From Marinobacter salarius (GTDB lineage: Bacteria > Pseudomonadota > Gammaproteobacteria > Pseudomonadales > Oleiphilaceae), in NCBI RefSeq assembly GCF_032922745.1, contig NZ_CP136693.1, forward strand, positions 1,550,001-1,614,000: a DNA stretch of 64,000 nt, written 5' to 3'. Made by a program: the position numbers and the translations under genes. Below are positions 8,648-17,092 of this stretch, piece by piece. Within the stretch, counting starts at the first letter, position 1. Every line of letters begins with the position of its first letter. The notes below the pieces were generated by a model. It saw only the letters and a program-made list of their open reading frames with translations, did not search any database and was not told the DNA's origin.

Positions 8648-8662
8648 AGGGAAAAAGTCCCG
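8648..8662. promoter_or_regulatory. Palindromic motif, variant copy, in divergent promoter region
   Basis: AGGGAAAAAGTCCCG matches the palindromes at 13379 and 15161 at 12 of 15 positions (versus the 15161 copy). It lies 40 bases upstream of the binding-protein start and 110 bases upstream of the sensor kinase start. Candidate operator for a regulator of the alcohol island, possibly the PedR2-type regulator encoded next door; no binding data are available from sequence. Confidence 0.5.
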
Positions 8663-8771
8663 GAAATATTCAGAAAGTAGGAAAGTGGCGGTACTAAAGA
8701 ACTATTCCGGTGAAAACTGGCGGCTTTAGCATGGAGATAGGAAGACTGTTTCCCCGCAACGGATAAAAACA

Positions 8772-10004
8772 ATGACCGTATACCGGAAGATTTCCCTCTT
8801 GATGCTGTCGGTTTTCCTCCTGGTCTACCTGCTTGGCGCGCTGCTATACACCCAGCAGGCCCGGCATGATGTCCAGCGCGAGCTCGATGGTGTTGCCGGC
8901 CTGGCACAGAACCTGGGGAGCCCCGCCGATCTTCCGGAATCTGTCGTCAGTAGCATGCGTCACCTGACCCCGGCGGCTGAAATGGAGTCCGGGACCGGCG
9001 GAGGAGTGCCAGCCTGGTTCTCGGCGATGATTGCCGGAGAATCGTCCCGGCCGGTGGTCAATGGCTGGCAGGTTGATCCCGCCGACGAGGTTGAAGAAAT
9101 CTGGGAAGGGTTCCTGCTGATCTCGGGTGCCTATGCAATCGGTATGGGCCTGTGTTTCCTGGCACTGTTCGTGATGGTGCGGCGAGGCCTGCGCACGCTT
9201 GCCAGCCTGTCCGACGCCATGGGCGCGGTATCCGCGGGGCAGCTGACTTCCCGGCTACCGCGTCAGGGCGAGCAGGAACTGGATGCGCTGGTTTGCCGCT
9301 TCAATTCCATGGCCGGGGCGCTTGAGTCGGAGCAGCAGACCGTCAGCCGGCTGCTTAATGAACTGCTGCAGTTGCAGGATCGGGAACGGGAACACATCGC
9401 CCGGGTACTGCACGACGATCTGGGCCAGTACCTGACCGGCATTCGCGCCCAGGCCCGCAGTCTGCTCTACGATCCGGACCTGAGTGACCGGCAAAAGAAG
9501 CAGGCCAGGGATCTGGCGGAACACTGCGAGACCATTCAGAAACATTTCCGGCACCTGTTACAGGATCTGCATCCGCTGGTGATGGAGCAACTCGGTCTTG
9601 GCAGTGCAATCCGGCATCTGGCCGAGCAATGGCAACAGCTCAGCGGTCTGGAGTGCCGCCTGGCCATGGATGAGTGCCTGCCGGAATTTACCGGCGAACA
9701 GCAGACTCACCTGTACCGATTCCTGCAGGAAGCCCTGAACAATGTGTCCCGCCACGCCAACGCGTCCTGCGCCATGCTGGCGGTGGCTCGCAAAGACAAC
9801 GAGCTGAGTATTGAGGTGCGTGATAACGGTGTTGGCAACGATCAGCTACCCGGCAATGCGGGTCTCGGCGTGCGCTCCATGTGTGAGCGGGCCCGCTGCC
9901 TGGGTGGCGAGGTCAGATTTCTGAGCAGGATGGGCGAGGGAACTCGCATTCGGCTTGCCATACCGCTCGCGCCGCTCAGCCCGAATACCGGAGGTGTGCT
10001 GTGA
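8772..10004 (+). CDS. pedS2: Membrane sensor histidine kinase, PedS2/ExaD-type
   Basis: 410 aa. Two membrane segments (about residues 7-26 and 118-140) bracket a periplasmic sensor domain of ~90 residues; a HAMP linker follows. The HisKA_3 box is 'ARVLHDDLGQYL', with phospho-acceptor His214, and the HATPase has 'EALNNVSRHA' and 'VRDNGVGND'. It is a NarX/DegS-like kinase paired with a LuxR-type regulator whose GTG overlaps its stop by 4 bases. In Pseudomonas putida the kinase at this position (PedS2) mediates the calcium/lanthanide switch between the two alcohol dehydrogenases; both enzyme types are present here, so the same job is likely. Confidence 0.85.
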   Translation: MTVYRKISLLMLSVFLLVYLLGALLYTQQARHDVQRELDGVAGLAQNLGSPADLPESVVSSMRHLTPAAEMESGTGGGVPAWFSAMIAGESSRPVVNGWQVDPADEVEEIWEGFLLISGAYAIGMGLCFLALFVMVRRGLRTLASLSDAMGAVSAGQLTSRLPRQGEQELDALVCRFNSMAGALESEQQTVSRLLNELLQLQDREREHIARVLHDDLGQYLTGIRAQARSLLYDPDLSDRQKKQARDLAEHCETIQKHFRHLLQDLHPLVMEQLGLGSAIRHLAEQWQQLSGLECRLAMDECLPEFTGEQQTHLYRFLQEALNNVSRHANASCAMLAVARKDNELSIEVRDNGVGNDQLPGNAGLGVRSMCERARCLGGEVRFLSRMGEGTRIRLAIPLAPLSPNTGGVL

Positions 10005-10657
10005 AACTGATGATTGTGGATGACCACCAGGTGGTCCGCCAGGGCATCGCCAATCTTTTGCGCTCGATGCTGCCGGCGGTGGCCATTACCGAAGTCGACA
10101 ACGGTCAGGACGCGGTTGCCCGGTATGGCGAGTTGCGACCGGACGTGGTGCTGCTCGATATGGGCCTCCCCGACATCTCCGGTCTGGAAGTCGGGCGTCG
10201 GCTGCGCCAGCGCTGGCGTGGGGCGGCTATCCTGTTTTTTACCATGCACGATGAGCTACCGATGGTTAGGCAGGCCCTGGATGTTGGTGGTCTAGGATTT
10301 GTATCCAAGAGCTGCGCCCCCGAGGAGCTTGCAGAAGCCGTGAAGCGGGTTGCTGCAGGCCAGCCTTACATTGAGCACCCGATTGCCACCCGGTTGGCCA
10401 TGAACCAGGAGCGGCCTGTGGATCATCGGCTCAGGGATATGACCCAGCGGGAGATGGAGGTATTGCTGATGTACGCCAGGGGCGAGAGTGTCGGCGGAAT
10501 CGCCGAACGGTTGTGTGTCAGCAGTAAAACGGTTTCCAACCACCTGGCCGGCCTGAAAAACAAGCTTCAGGTGTCGTCATCCGTGGAGCTGATTCATCTG
10601 GCGGTGGATGCCGGTCTGATTCGTTATGGTCAGCTGGAGGAAGCGAGGCGGGTCTGA
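10001..10657 (+). CDS. pedR2: Response regulator, NarL/LuxR family (PedR2/ExaE-type)
   Basis: 218 aa. The receiver domain has acidic residues 'IVDDH' (8-9) and phospho-acceptor Asp53 in 'VVLLDMGLPD', with 'FFTMHDE' and Lys in 'FVSKSCAPEE'. The C-terminal LuxR helix-turn-helix is 'VGGIAERLCVSSKTVSNHLAGLKNKL' split over two helices (about 166-191). Translationally coupled to the kinase through GTGA. Predicted transcription factor for the quinoprotein genes; likely target sites are the palindromes and boxes described in the intergenic regions, by inference only. Confidence 0.88.
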   Translation: MKLMIVDDHQVVRQGIANLLRSMLPAVAITEVDNGQDAVARYGELRPDVVLLDMGLPDISGLEVGRRLRQRWRGAAILFFTMHDELPMVRQALDVGGLGFVSKSCAPEELAEAVKRVAAGQPYIEHPIATRLAMNQERPVDHRLRDMTQREMEVLLMYARGESVGGIAERLCVSSKTVSNHLAGLKNKLQVSSSVELIHLAVDAGLIRYGQLEEARRV

Positions 10658-10670
10658 GCCCGCCCCGGGG

Positions 10671-11333
10671 TTACCAGTCAAAGGGGCAGGCCGTACAGCC
10701 CTCCATATAGGTGCCCTCAAAGGTTGCATAGTGGATTTGGGTTCCGGTCAGGTCCGCATCAGCCAGGTTGGCCAGCCCCAGCTTGGCCTCCTGAAGGTTT
10801 GCGCCCCTGAGGTTAGCCCCCTCCAGATTCGCCTTCGGTAGCCAGGAAATCTCGAAGCTGCTAAAGGGCATGGTGGCGTTAACCAGGGTGGCCCCGGAAA
10901 AACGGGAAAAGTCGAAGTTGGCACCGGTCAGGTCTGCCCCGGTGAAGTCCGCACCCTGGGCGAACAGATACTCGCCCTGCATCCCCTGTAATTGAGCATT
11001 CTTCAGCGACGCGCCGCGCATGCTGGCCCGGTAGACCTGAAGGCGGTAGCCGGTGACGTTGTCCAGGTTTGCCCCATCAAGGTTGGCCCCTCGCAGGCTG
11101 GTATGGCTCAGGTTGGCGCCAGACAGATTGGCACCGCGGAAGTTGGCGGAGCGCAGATCCATATTCGACAGATCCGCTCCCTGCAGGTCGGCGCCGGCAC
11201 AGCTGGTATCCCGTTCCAGTTTGCAGCCGTTGATGACAGGGACTTGATCCAGGCCGGCCATGTAATCGCCGGCCAGTGCCGGTGCCATGAACAATAAAAG
11301 TGAGGTGGTAGCCAGAGGTCTCATGTTTTTCAC
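10671..11333 (-). CDS. Secreted pentapeptide-repeat protein
   Basis: 220 aa with a signal peptide ('LLLFMAPALAG', cleavage about residue 22) and some 25 tandem A(D/N)LXX pentapeptides (for example 'ADLQGADLSNMDLRSANF') making a right-handed beta-helix. Cysteines sit near both ends ('NGCKL', 'TSCAG', 'GCTACPFDW'), suggesting capping disulfides in the periplasm. It lies 61 bases downstream of exaA on the same strand. A pentapeptide gene at this exact position also occurs in the P. putida ped cluster. Function unknown. Confidence 0.8.
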   Translation of the reverse strand: MKNMRPLATTSLLLFMAPALAGDYMAGLDQVPVINGCKLERDTSCAGADLQGADLSNMDLRSANFRGANLSGANLSHTSLRGANLDGANLDNVTGYRLQVYRASMRGASLKNAQLQGMQGEYLFAQGADFTGADLTGANFDFSRFSGATLVNATMPFSSFEISWLPKANLEGANLRGANLQEAKLGLANLADADLTGTQIHYATFEGTYMEGCTACPFDW

Positions 11334-11394
11334 TCCTGAATCTTGGCCGGAAAAAAGGGGCCTGGCGACCTGCCAAGCCCAGTCCGGAGGACAG

Positions 11395-13248
11395 TTAGCG
11401 GGAGGCCTGTGCCCAGGAAGGCATCTTGAAGACCCAGAATGACCCGCCCTGGGAGACAGGCTTGGTCAGCTCGGCCATGTCGCCGCCCCAGAGAGGAACC
11501 GCGCCGCCATAGCCGGAGGCAACCCCGATGTACTGCTCGCCGTCCATTTCCCAGGTGATGGGAGACGAGATGATTCCGGAGCCGGTCTGGAACTTCCAGA
11601 GTTCCTCCCCGGTTTCAGCATCGAAGGCCTTCAGGAAGCCGTCGCCGGTGCCGGTGAACACCAGGCCACCCTTGGTAGTCAGTACGCCGGCCCAGAGTGG
11701 TAACCGTTCCTTGTGCTCCCATTCGATCTCGCCGGTGAGCGGATTCATGGCGCGAAGGATGCCCACGTGGTCGTCATACATGCGCTTGATCCGGAAGCCC
11801 TGGCCCAGATAGGCGGCACCTTTCTTGTAGGTCACCTCTTCCGTCCAGTAATCCTCTTTCCAGTGGTTGGCGGGCACGTAGAACAGGCCGGTGTCCTGGC
11901 TGTAAGCCATGGGGTTCCAGTTCTTGCCGCCGAGGAAAGGTGGAGAGACTTCAATGGCCTCGCCACGGGTTTCACCCTCTGCTACAGGTGGCGGGCGCTG
12001 ACCTTTTCTCTCCACAGGGCGGCCATCCTCACCAATGCGCTCGGCCCAGGTAATGTTGTCCACGAACGGAAAGCCTTTCTTGAATTCACCGTTTTCACGG
12101 TCGACCACATAAAAGAAACCGTTGCGGTCAGCATGGGCGGTTGCTTTGACAGTTTCGCCGTTCTCGTCGTATTCGAAGAGCACCAGTTCGTTGTTGCCGG
12201 AGAAATCCCAGGCATCGTTCGGCGTGTGCTGATAGAACCACTTCACTTCGCCAGTAGTGGGGTCTACACCCACCTGGCCGGAGGTGTACAGGTTGTCGTA
12301 GTCGGCAGGATCACCGCCGGGTGATGTGCGTTTCCAGGTGTTCCAGGGCGCGGGGTTACCGGCACCAATGATGATGGTATTGGTTTCCGCGTCGAAGCTG
12401 GCGCTTTGCCAGGGGGCACCACCGCCATGACTCCAGGCTTCCACCTTGCCGGTTTCGGTGTTGGGATCATCCGGCCAGCTGGGCGCGCGGGGGTCGCCGG
12501 TGGGCGTGCTTTTTTCGCCGTTCAGGCGGCCATAGTGGCCTTCAACGAACGGTCGCATCCAGACTTCTTCACCGGTATCCGGATCCCGGGCAAACAGCTT
12601 GCCGACCACGCCGAATTCATCCCCGGACGATCCGTGAATCAGCAGGACTTTGCCGGTCTCCTGATCTTTCACCAGAGTCGGAGCACCGGTCATGGTGTAG
12701 CCAGCTTCGTGGTCGGCGAATTTTTCACGCCATACGATGTCGCCGGTGTCCTTGTTGAGGGCAACGATGCCGGCGTCGAGGGTGCCAAAGAAAACCTTGT
12801 CGCCAAAAATGGCTGCGCCCCGGTTGACCACGTCACAGCAGGGACGGATGCCTTCTGGAAGGCGGTGGTTGTATTCCCAGAGTCGTTCACCGGTTTTTGC
12901 ATCCAGGGCCCACAGGCGTGAGTAGGAGCCGGTCACGTAGATGACGCCGTCGTGGACCAGCGCCTGGGATTCCTGGCCCCGTTGCTTCTCATCGCCGAAC
13001 GAGAATGACCAGGCCGGAACCAGGCGCTCGACGTTGTCCCGGTTGATCGTGGTCATCGGGCTGTACCGCTGGGCCTTGGGGCCAATGCCGTAGCCCAGCA
13101 CGTTCTCGGTTGTTTGGGCATCGTTGGCGATATCTTCCCAGGTAACGTCTTTGGCACTGGCCTGGGCGGCCAGTCCTGCTGCTGACCCAAGAGCCAGGGC
13201 CAGTCCGATCCCGCGAAGCAGCGGGTGTTTGCGTGTTCTGATGTTCAT
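11395..13248 (-). CDS. exaA: PQQ-dependent ethanol dehydrogenase, calcium type
   Basis: 617 aa periplasmic quinoprotein oxidising primary alcohols to aldehydes. Signal peptide ends at 'AAQASAK' (about residue 32). The eight-bladed propeller carries tryptophan-docking repeats ('GERLWEYN', 'GEEVWMRP', 'GEIEWEHK', 'GEELWKFQ') and the adjacent-cysteine disulfide Cys137-Cys138 in 'RPCCDVVNRG'. The catalytic motif is 'NDAWDFSGNNE': Asp348 is the catalytic base and the residue two further on is Ser350, not Asp, the signature of a Ca-dependent enzyme. Electrons should go to the cytochrome c550 encoded divergently. Confidence 0.92.
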   Translation of the reverse strand: MNIRTRKHPLLRGIGLALALGSAAGLAAQASAKDVTWEDIANDAQTTENVLGYGIGPKAQRYSPMTTINRDNVERLVPAWSFSFGDEKQRGQESQALVHDGVIYVTGSYSRLWALDAKTGERLWEYNHRLPEGIRPCCDVVNRGAAIFGDKVFFGTLDAGIVALNKDTGDIVWREKFADHEAGYTMTGAPTLVKDQETGKVLLIHGSSGDEFGVVGKLFARDPDTGEEVWMRPFVEGHYGRLNGEKSTPTGDPRAPSWPDDPNTETGKVEAWSHGGGAPWQSASFDAETNTIIIGAGNPAPWNTWKRTSPGGDPADYDNLYTSGQVGVDPTTGEVKWFYQHTPNDAWDFSGNNELVLFEYDENGETVKATAHADRNGFFYVVDRENGEFKKGFPFVDNITWAERIGEDGRPVERKGQRPPPVAEGETRGEAIEVSPPFLGGKNWNPMAYSQDTGLFYVPANHWKEDYWTEEVTYKKGAAYLGQGFRIKRMYDDHVGILRAMNPLTGEIEWEHKERLPLWAGVLTTKGGLVFTGTGDGFLKAFDAETGEELWKFQTGSGIISSPITWEMDGEQYIGVASGYGGAVPLWGGDMAELTKPVSQGGSFWVFKMPSWAQASR

Positions 13249-13378
13249 AGTCTTTCCCCTTGGTTTTTGTTGTAACCATCGTCTTGCTCATGGCATCGAC
13301 GCTTCGAGTATCGGCGCAGGCGATTCGCTGTGGCGACGGAAAAGTCCATCCCGGAATCGGGAAGTTGGCCTCAAAAAC

Positions 13379-13393
13379 CGGGAAAACTTCCCG
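13379..13393. promoter_or_regulatory. 15-bp palindrome CGGGAA-N3-TTCCCG
   Basis: CGGGAAAACTTCCCG: 6-base arms with a 3-base AAC centre. The same motif with centre AAG sits at 15161 upstream of the second dehydrogenase, and a variant lies at 8648. It is 131 bases upstream of exaA and 222 upstream of exaB. Candidate operator of the alcohol regulon. Confidence 0.6.
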
Positions 13394-13475
13394 AAAAGGC
13401 TCCTTCTTCATGAAAAATGGAGGTTTTCAGGTTTTCAGGCCGGCATATCGTGCTTTGGCCTTCGCTCTGAGCGTT

Positions 13476-13542
13476 TACTACCAAGGAACTAAGCCAGAAA
13501 CCCCAAAGTGGCATTCGGATTGGACAAGGGGATTCCTAGACT
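13476..13542 (+). promoter_or_regulatory. Candidate activator-dependent exaB promoter
   Basis: TACTACCAAGG at 13476-13486 recurs exactly upstream of exaC. A -10-like TAGACT starts 61 bases after the first base of the box (13537-13542), with a poor -35 (TTCGGA at 13514-13519, 17-base spacer). The exaC copy has the same 61-base spacing, a TTCACC -35 and a TACATT -10. Weak -35 elements suit activation by a response regulator. Confidence 0.5.
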
Positions 13543-13614
13543 GGAGATCAGCAAGTTGGCAACTGACAAATCCAACAGCCAACCACGGGGAATCCAATAA
13601 CAGAGGTAAGACCA

Positions 13615-14043
13615 ATGGCAATGTCCTTTTCACTCAAAACCATCATGGCCGCGGCCATGCTTGGCCTGGCCGGTTTCGCTATTGCGCACGGCAATGTCAC
13701 ACCACAGGAAGTGGACACGGGCAATCTGCCGGAGCTGGGCGATGACGTCCGCATTGAGAATCCGTTCCGTGAAGGCAATGAATTCGGCGAGTTCAACGCC
13801 CAGGCGGTCAAGGTCGGCGAGAGTGCCTACGCTGGTAACTGTGCCGCCTGCCACGGTATCCGGGCGATGTCCGGCGGCCTGACACCGGATCTTCGCGAGC
13901 TGACCGAATGGGATGACGAGTACTACATCGGCCGGGTGATGAATGGTACCGACCGTGGCATGCCGTCCTGGAAAAAGAGCATGGACCAGAACGCCATGTG
14001 GGCAATCCGAACCTACGTGGAATCCCTGCCCAAGCCGGAGTGA
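13615..14043 (+). CDS. exaB: Cytochrome c550, electron acceptor of the quinoprotein dehydrogenases
   Basis: 142 aa periplasmic class I cytochrome c. Signal peptide ends near 'GLAGFAIAHG' (about residue 25). A single haem site, Cys76-Ala-Ala-Cys-His80, and a distal Met116 in 'GMPSWKK' are visible. It is divergent from exaA and upstream of the MoxJ-like and lanthanide-type dehydrogenase genes, so it probably serves both enzymes. Length and motif order match the ExaB/PedF family. Confidence 0.9.
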   Translation: MAMSFSLKTIMAAAMLGLAGFAIAHGNVTPQEVDTGNLPELGDDVRIENPFREGNEFGEFNAQAVKVGESAYAGNCAACHGIRAMSGGLTPDLRELTEWDDEYYIGRVMNGTDRGMPSWKKSMDQNAMWAIRTYVESLPKPE

Positions 14044-14079
14044 TGAGCACGGCTTCTAGCAAAACGAACGTCTGAATTC

Positions 14080-14100
14080 GGGTCGGCCCTGTGCCGGCCC
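14080..14100 (+). terminator. GC-rich hairpin after exaB, weak terminator
   Basis: GGGTCGGC and GCCGGCCC form an 8-bp stem around a 5-base loop, 37 bases after the exaB stop. The following bases (TTCGTCGTT) are only moderately T-rich, so it may attenuate transcription and not end it. Confidence 0.4.
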
Positions 14101-14132
14101 TTCGTCGTTGAGAGAAAAGGTGGGAGAAAACA

Positions 14133-15095
14133 ATGAAAATACTGTCTCGAATGCTTGCCCTGCTGCTGTTTGCCCAGGTTGTCCTTGCCCAGGAGGTAAA
14201 CGACGGAAACGAACTCCTCAACCGGCCTGCGGATCGCACCTACGACATCATTCTGGAGTCCGGCTATCTGAAAGTGGGCGTTTATGAGAATTTTCCACCT
14301 TATTCCTACCAGGTTGATGGTGAGCCCCGAGGCATCGATATCGAACTCGGCCGCCGGATTGCCGAGGAAATGGGTGTTGAGTTCAAGGTGCACTGGATTA
14401 TCCCGGATGAAAACCTGGGAGACGACTTGCGCAACAACGTCTGGAAAGGCCACTACCTGGCCAAACAGCGGCTTGCCGATGTGATGCTGCGGGTGCCCTA
14501 CGACAAGACCTACGCCTACATGCAGGATTCCACCGGTGAGTACATCAACGAACAAGTCGTTCTGTTCGGCCCCTATCAGCAGGAAACCTGGCAGATTGCC
14601 TTCAGCCCGGAAAAAATCGACGGCGTCGACACGGTTGCCAAGTTCCAGTACCACCCCATTGGCGTGGAGATCGATACCCTGCCGGACTTCTACCTGAGTT
14701 CCGGTTTGCAGGGCCGCATGCGGGATCAGGTCAGGCATTACCCGAACGTTCGCAAGGCATTCAACGCCATGCGCGAGGGCACGGTCAGTGCCGTGATGGG
14801 GATGCGTGCCGAGATTGACCACGAACTGGGGCGCCCGGAAAACACCGGGTTACAACTGGCTGGTAACGGCTTTCCGGGTATTGGCAAGCAGGTGTGGGAC
14901 GTGGGTATGGCCATCAAACACACCCATCGCCAGCTCGGTTATGCGATCGAAGCCATCATCGGTGAGCTGGTGAAATCCGGTGAGATGCAGTCCCTGTTTG
15001 CAGAGCTCGGTTTGCGATACAGCGTTCCCCAGTACTACAGGGAGTTTCTCAGCGAGGAGGCGTTGGCAAAAGCTGCAGGTCGTAATACCAAGTGA
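14133..15095 (+). CDS. Quinoprotein-associated periplasmic binding protein (MoxJ-like, SBP family 3)
   Basis: 320 aa; signal peptide 'MLALLLFAQVVLAQ' (cleavage about residue 19). The fold is the family 3 extracellular solute-binding protein: 'GYLKVGVYENFPPYSYQVDG' (about 44-63), 'GIDIELGRRIAEEMGVE', and a late 'VWDVGMAIKHTHRQLG'. MoxJ-type proteins are encoded between the cytochrome and the dehydrogenase in methanol and ethanol oxidation clusters and are thought to help mature or stabilise the dehydrogenase rather than feed a transporter; no permease gene is adjacent. It precedes the lanthanide-type enzyme by 123 bases. Confidence 0.8.
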   Translation: MKILSRMLALLLFAQVVLAQEVNDGNELLNRPADRTYDIILESGYLKVGVYENFPPYSYQVDGEPRGIDIELGRRIAEEMGVEFKVHWIIPDENLGDDLRNNVWKGHYLAKQRLADVMLRVPYDKTYAYMQDSTGEYINEQVVLFGPYQQETWQIAFSPEKIDGVDTVAKFQYHPIGVEIDTLPDFYLSSGLQGRMRDQVRHYPNVRKAFNAMREGTVSAVMGMRAEIDHELGRPENTGLQLAGNGFPGIGKQVWDVGMAIKHTHRQLGYAIEAIIGELVKSGEMQSLFAELGLRYSVPQYYREFLSEEALAKAAGRNTK

Positions 15096-15160
15096 TGAGA
15101 AAACCAGTGCCGGGGGGTAATTGTTGGTTCTTGCGTCAAAGCGAAGAATCTCTCCAGAGG

Positions 15161-15175
15161 CGGGAAAAGTTCCCG
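15161..15175. promoter_or_regulatory. 15-bp palindrome CGGGAA-N3-TTCCCG upstream of second dehydrogenase
   Basis: CGGGAAAAGTTCCCG, identical in arms to the copy at 13379, ending 43 bases before the ATG at 15219. The spacing to the start codon resembles that of the variant copy upstream of the binding-protein gene at 8608. Confidence 0.6.
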
Positions 15176-15218
15176 GTTCATCGAGAAACTGAAAACAAGA
15201 GACTTGGAGAGCGCAACC

Positions 15219-16994
15219 ATGACATCGAACAGGTTAGGGATTCGCATTGCCGCCAGTGCCCTGGCGCTGGCCGTATCGTATGGGGCCCACGCGGTCACCG
15301 ACGAAGACATCATGAACGATCACAAAACCCCCGGGGACATCGTCAGCTACGGTATGGGCACCCAGGGCCAGCGATACAGCGTTATTGACGACCTCAACAC
15401 CAATAACGTGAAGTACCTGCAGCCCGTCTGGGCCTTTTCCTTTGGCAGCGAGAAAATGCGCGGCCAGGAATCCCAGCCACTGATCAAGGACGGCGTGATG
15501 TATGTGACCGCCTCCTATTCCCGTGTGTACGCCATTGACGCCAAAACCGGTGAGGAAATCTGGCAGTACGACGCGCGTCTGCCTGACGGCATCATGCCCT
15601 GTTGTGACGTTGTTAACCGTGGTGTTGCCCTGTACGACGATAAGGTCATCTTCGGCACCCTGGATGCCAAACTTGTCGCCCTGAACAAAGACACCGGCAA
15701 GCCCATGTGGATCAAAAAGGTCGCCGACTATCAGGCTGGTTATGCCATTACCGCGGCACCGATTGTTGTCAAAGGCAACGTCATTACCGGGGTGTCCGGT
15801 GGTGAGTTCGGTGTTGTAGGTAAGGTGGAAGCCTACGATGCCAACACCGGCGAACTGGTGTGGATGCGCCCAACCGTCGAAGGACACATGGGCTATGTCT
15901 ACAAAGAGGGCAAGGCCATCGAGAACGGTATCTCCGGTGGCAAAGCCGGACAGACCTGGCCCGGTGATATGTGGAAGAACGGCGGTGCTGCGCCCTGGTT
16001 GGGGGGCACCTATGACCAGGACACCGATTCCCTGTTCTTCGGAACCGGTAACCCGGCACCCTGGAACTCACACCTGCGCCCTGGCGACAACCTGTTCTCA
16101 TCCTCGCGGGTGGCAATCGATCCGGACGATGGCAGTATCAAATGGCACTTCCAGACCACGCCTCATGATGGCTGGGACTACGATGGTGTCAACGAGCTGA
16201 TTTCGTTCGATTACAAAGAAAAGGGCAAAACCGTGAAAGCGGCGGCAACCGCTGACCGTAACGGCTTCTTCTACGTTCTGAACCGTGAGAACGGCGACTT
16301 TATCCGCGGCTTCCCATTCGTGGACAAGATCACCTGGGCTGAAGGCCTTGATCCGAAGACCGGTCGTCCGATCTTCAAGGACGGTGGCCGCCCGGGCGAT
16401 CCTTCCGCAATGGAGGGAAGTAAAGGTGAAGTTGTTGTTGCCCAGCCGGCGTTCCTTGGCGGCAAGAACTGGATGCCCATGGCTTATAGCCAGGACACCG
16501 GGCTTTTTTATGTGCCGTCCAATGAATGGTCCATGGATATCTGGAACGAGCCAGTTTCCTACAAGAAAGGCGCGGCTTTCTTGGGTGCGGGCTTTACCAT
16601 CAAGCCAGCTAATGACGATTACATCGGCGTGCTCCGTGCCATGGACCCAAAGACCGGCAAGGAAGTCTGGCGTTATGAAAACACCGCTCCGCTGTGGGGT
16701 GGTGTGATGACAACCGCTGGCAACCTTGTCTTCACTGGTACGCCCGAAGGCTATCTGAAGGCTTTTGACGCCAAGACCGGCGAAGAGCTGTACAAGTTCA
16801 ACACCGGTTCCGGCGTTGTGGGTACGCCTGTCACCTGGACCATGGACGGCGAGCAGTATGTCTCTGTGGCCTCTGGCTGGGGTGGGGCGGTTCCGCTCTG
16901 GGGTGGTGAAGTCGCCAAGGTGGTAAAGGACTTCAACCAGGGCGGTATGGTCTGGACGTTCAAGCTGCCGAAGGATCGTGTTGCGAGCAACTGA
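15219..16994 (+). CDS. pedH: PQQ-dependent alcohol dehydrogenase, lanthanide type (PedH/ExaF-like)
   Basis: 591 aa periplasmic quinoprotein. The ATG at 15219 follows GGAGAG by 7 bases; signal peptide ends at 'SYGAHA' (cleavage after residue 25). Cys128-Cys129 form the vicinal disulfide motif. The catalytic motif is 'HDGWDYDGVNE': catalytic Asp320 followed by Asp322 two residues on. This extra Asp is the accepted marker of rare-earth-dependent enzymes (XoxF, ExaF, PedH). Docking repeats such as 'GEEIWQYD', 'GELVWMRP' and 'GKEVWRYE' are present. It is clearly a paralogue of ExaA and probably uses the same cytochrome. Confidence 0.9.
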   Translation: MTSNRLGIRIAASALALAVSYGAHAVTDEDIMNDHKTPGDIVSYGMGTQGQRYSVIDDLNTNNVKYLQPVWAFSFGSEKMRGQESQPLIKDGVMYVTASYSRVYAIDAKTGEEIWQYDARLPDGIMPCCDVVNRGVALYDDKVIFGTLDAKLVALNKDTGKPMWIKKVADYQAGYAITAAPIVVKGNVITGVSGGEFGVVGKVEAYDANTGELVWMRPTVEGHMGYVYKEGKAIENGISGGKAGQTWPGDMWKNGGAAPWLGGTYDQDTDSLFFGTGNPAPWNSHLRPGDNLFSSSRVAIDPDDGSIKWHFQTTPHDGWDYDGVNELISFDYKEKGKTVKAAATADRNGFFYVLNRENGDFIRGFPFVDKITWAEGLDPKTGRPIFKDGGRPGDPSAMEGSKGEVVVAQPAFLGGKNWMPMAYSQDTGLFYVPSNEWSMDIWNEPVSYKKGAAFLGAGFTIKPANDDYIGVLRAMDPKTGKEVWRYENTAPLWGGVMTTAGNLVFTGTPEGYLKAFDAKTGEELYKFNTGSGVVGTPVTWTMDGEQYVSVASGWGGAVPLWGGEVAKVVKDFNQGGMVWTFKLPKDRVASN

Positions 16995-17028
16995 TTCGAC
17001 GATAGAACGGCCATTGTTCGTTCGATGG

Positions 17029-17053
17029 GGGCTGCCGGAAGGCAGCCCTTTTT
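17029..17053 (+). terminator. Rho-independent terminator after the lanthanide-type dehydrogenase
   Basis: GGGCTGCC (17029-17036), loop GGAA, GGCAGCCC (17041-17048), then TTTTT. It begins 34 bases after the stop codon and separates this transcript from the exaC promoter. Confidence 0.85.
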
Positions 17054-17092
17054 GTCTGCGCAAGCGCTAGATTGTCGTAGTCCCCGCTTATC

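Larger units (their letters stand above)
13249..13614. promoter_or_regulatory. Divergent exaA/exaB control region (366 bases without a gene)
   Basis: No credible gene. It holds the leader and promoter of exaA (leftward) and of exaB (rightward). Seen in it are a small palindrome CCCG-GAAT-CGGG at 13350-13361, the 15-bp palindrome at 13379-13393, and the TACTACCAAGG box with a downstream -10 candidate. Other short frames here have no sensible product. Confidence 0.7.

Noticed and set aside
11982..12925. Plus-strand frames inside exaA
   Set aside because: Antisense shadows, no start context.
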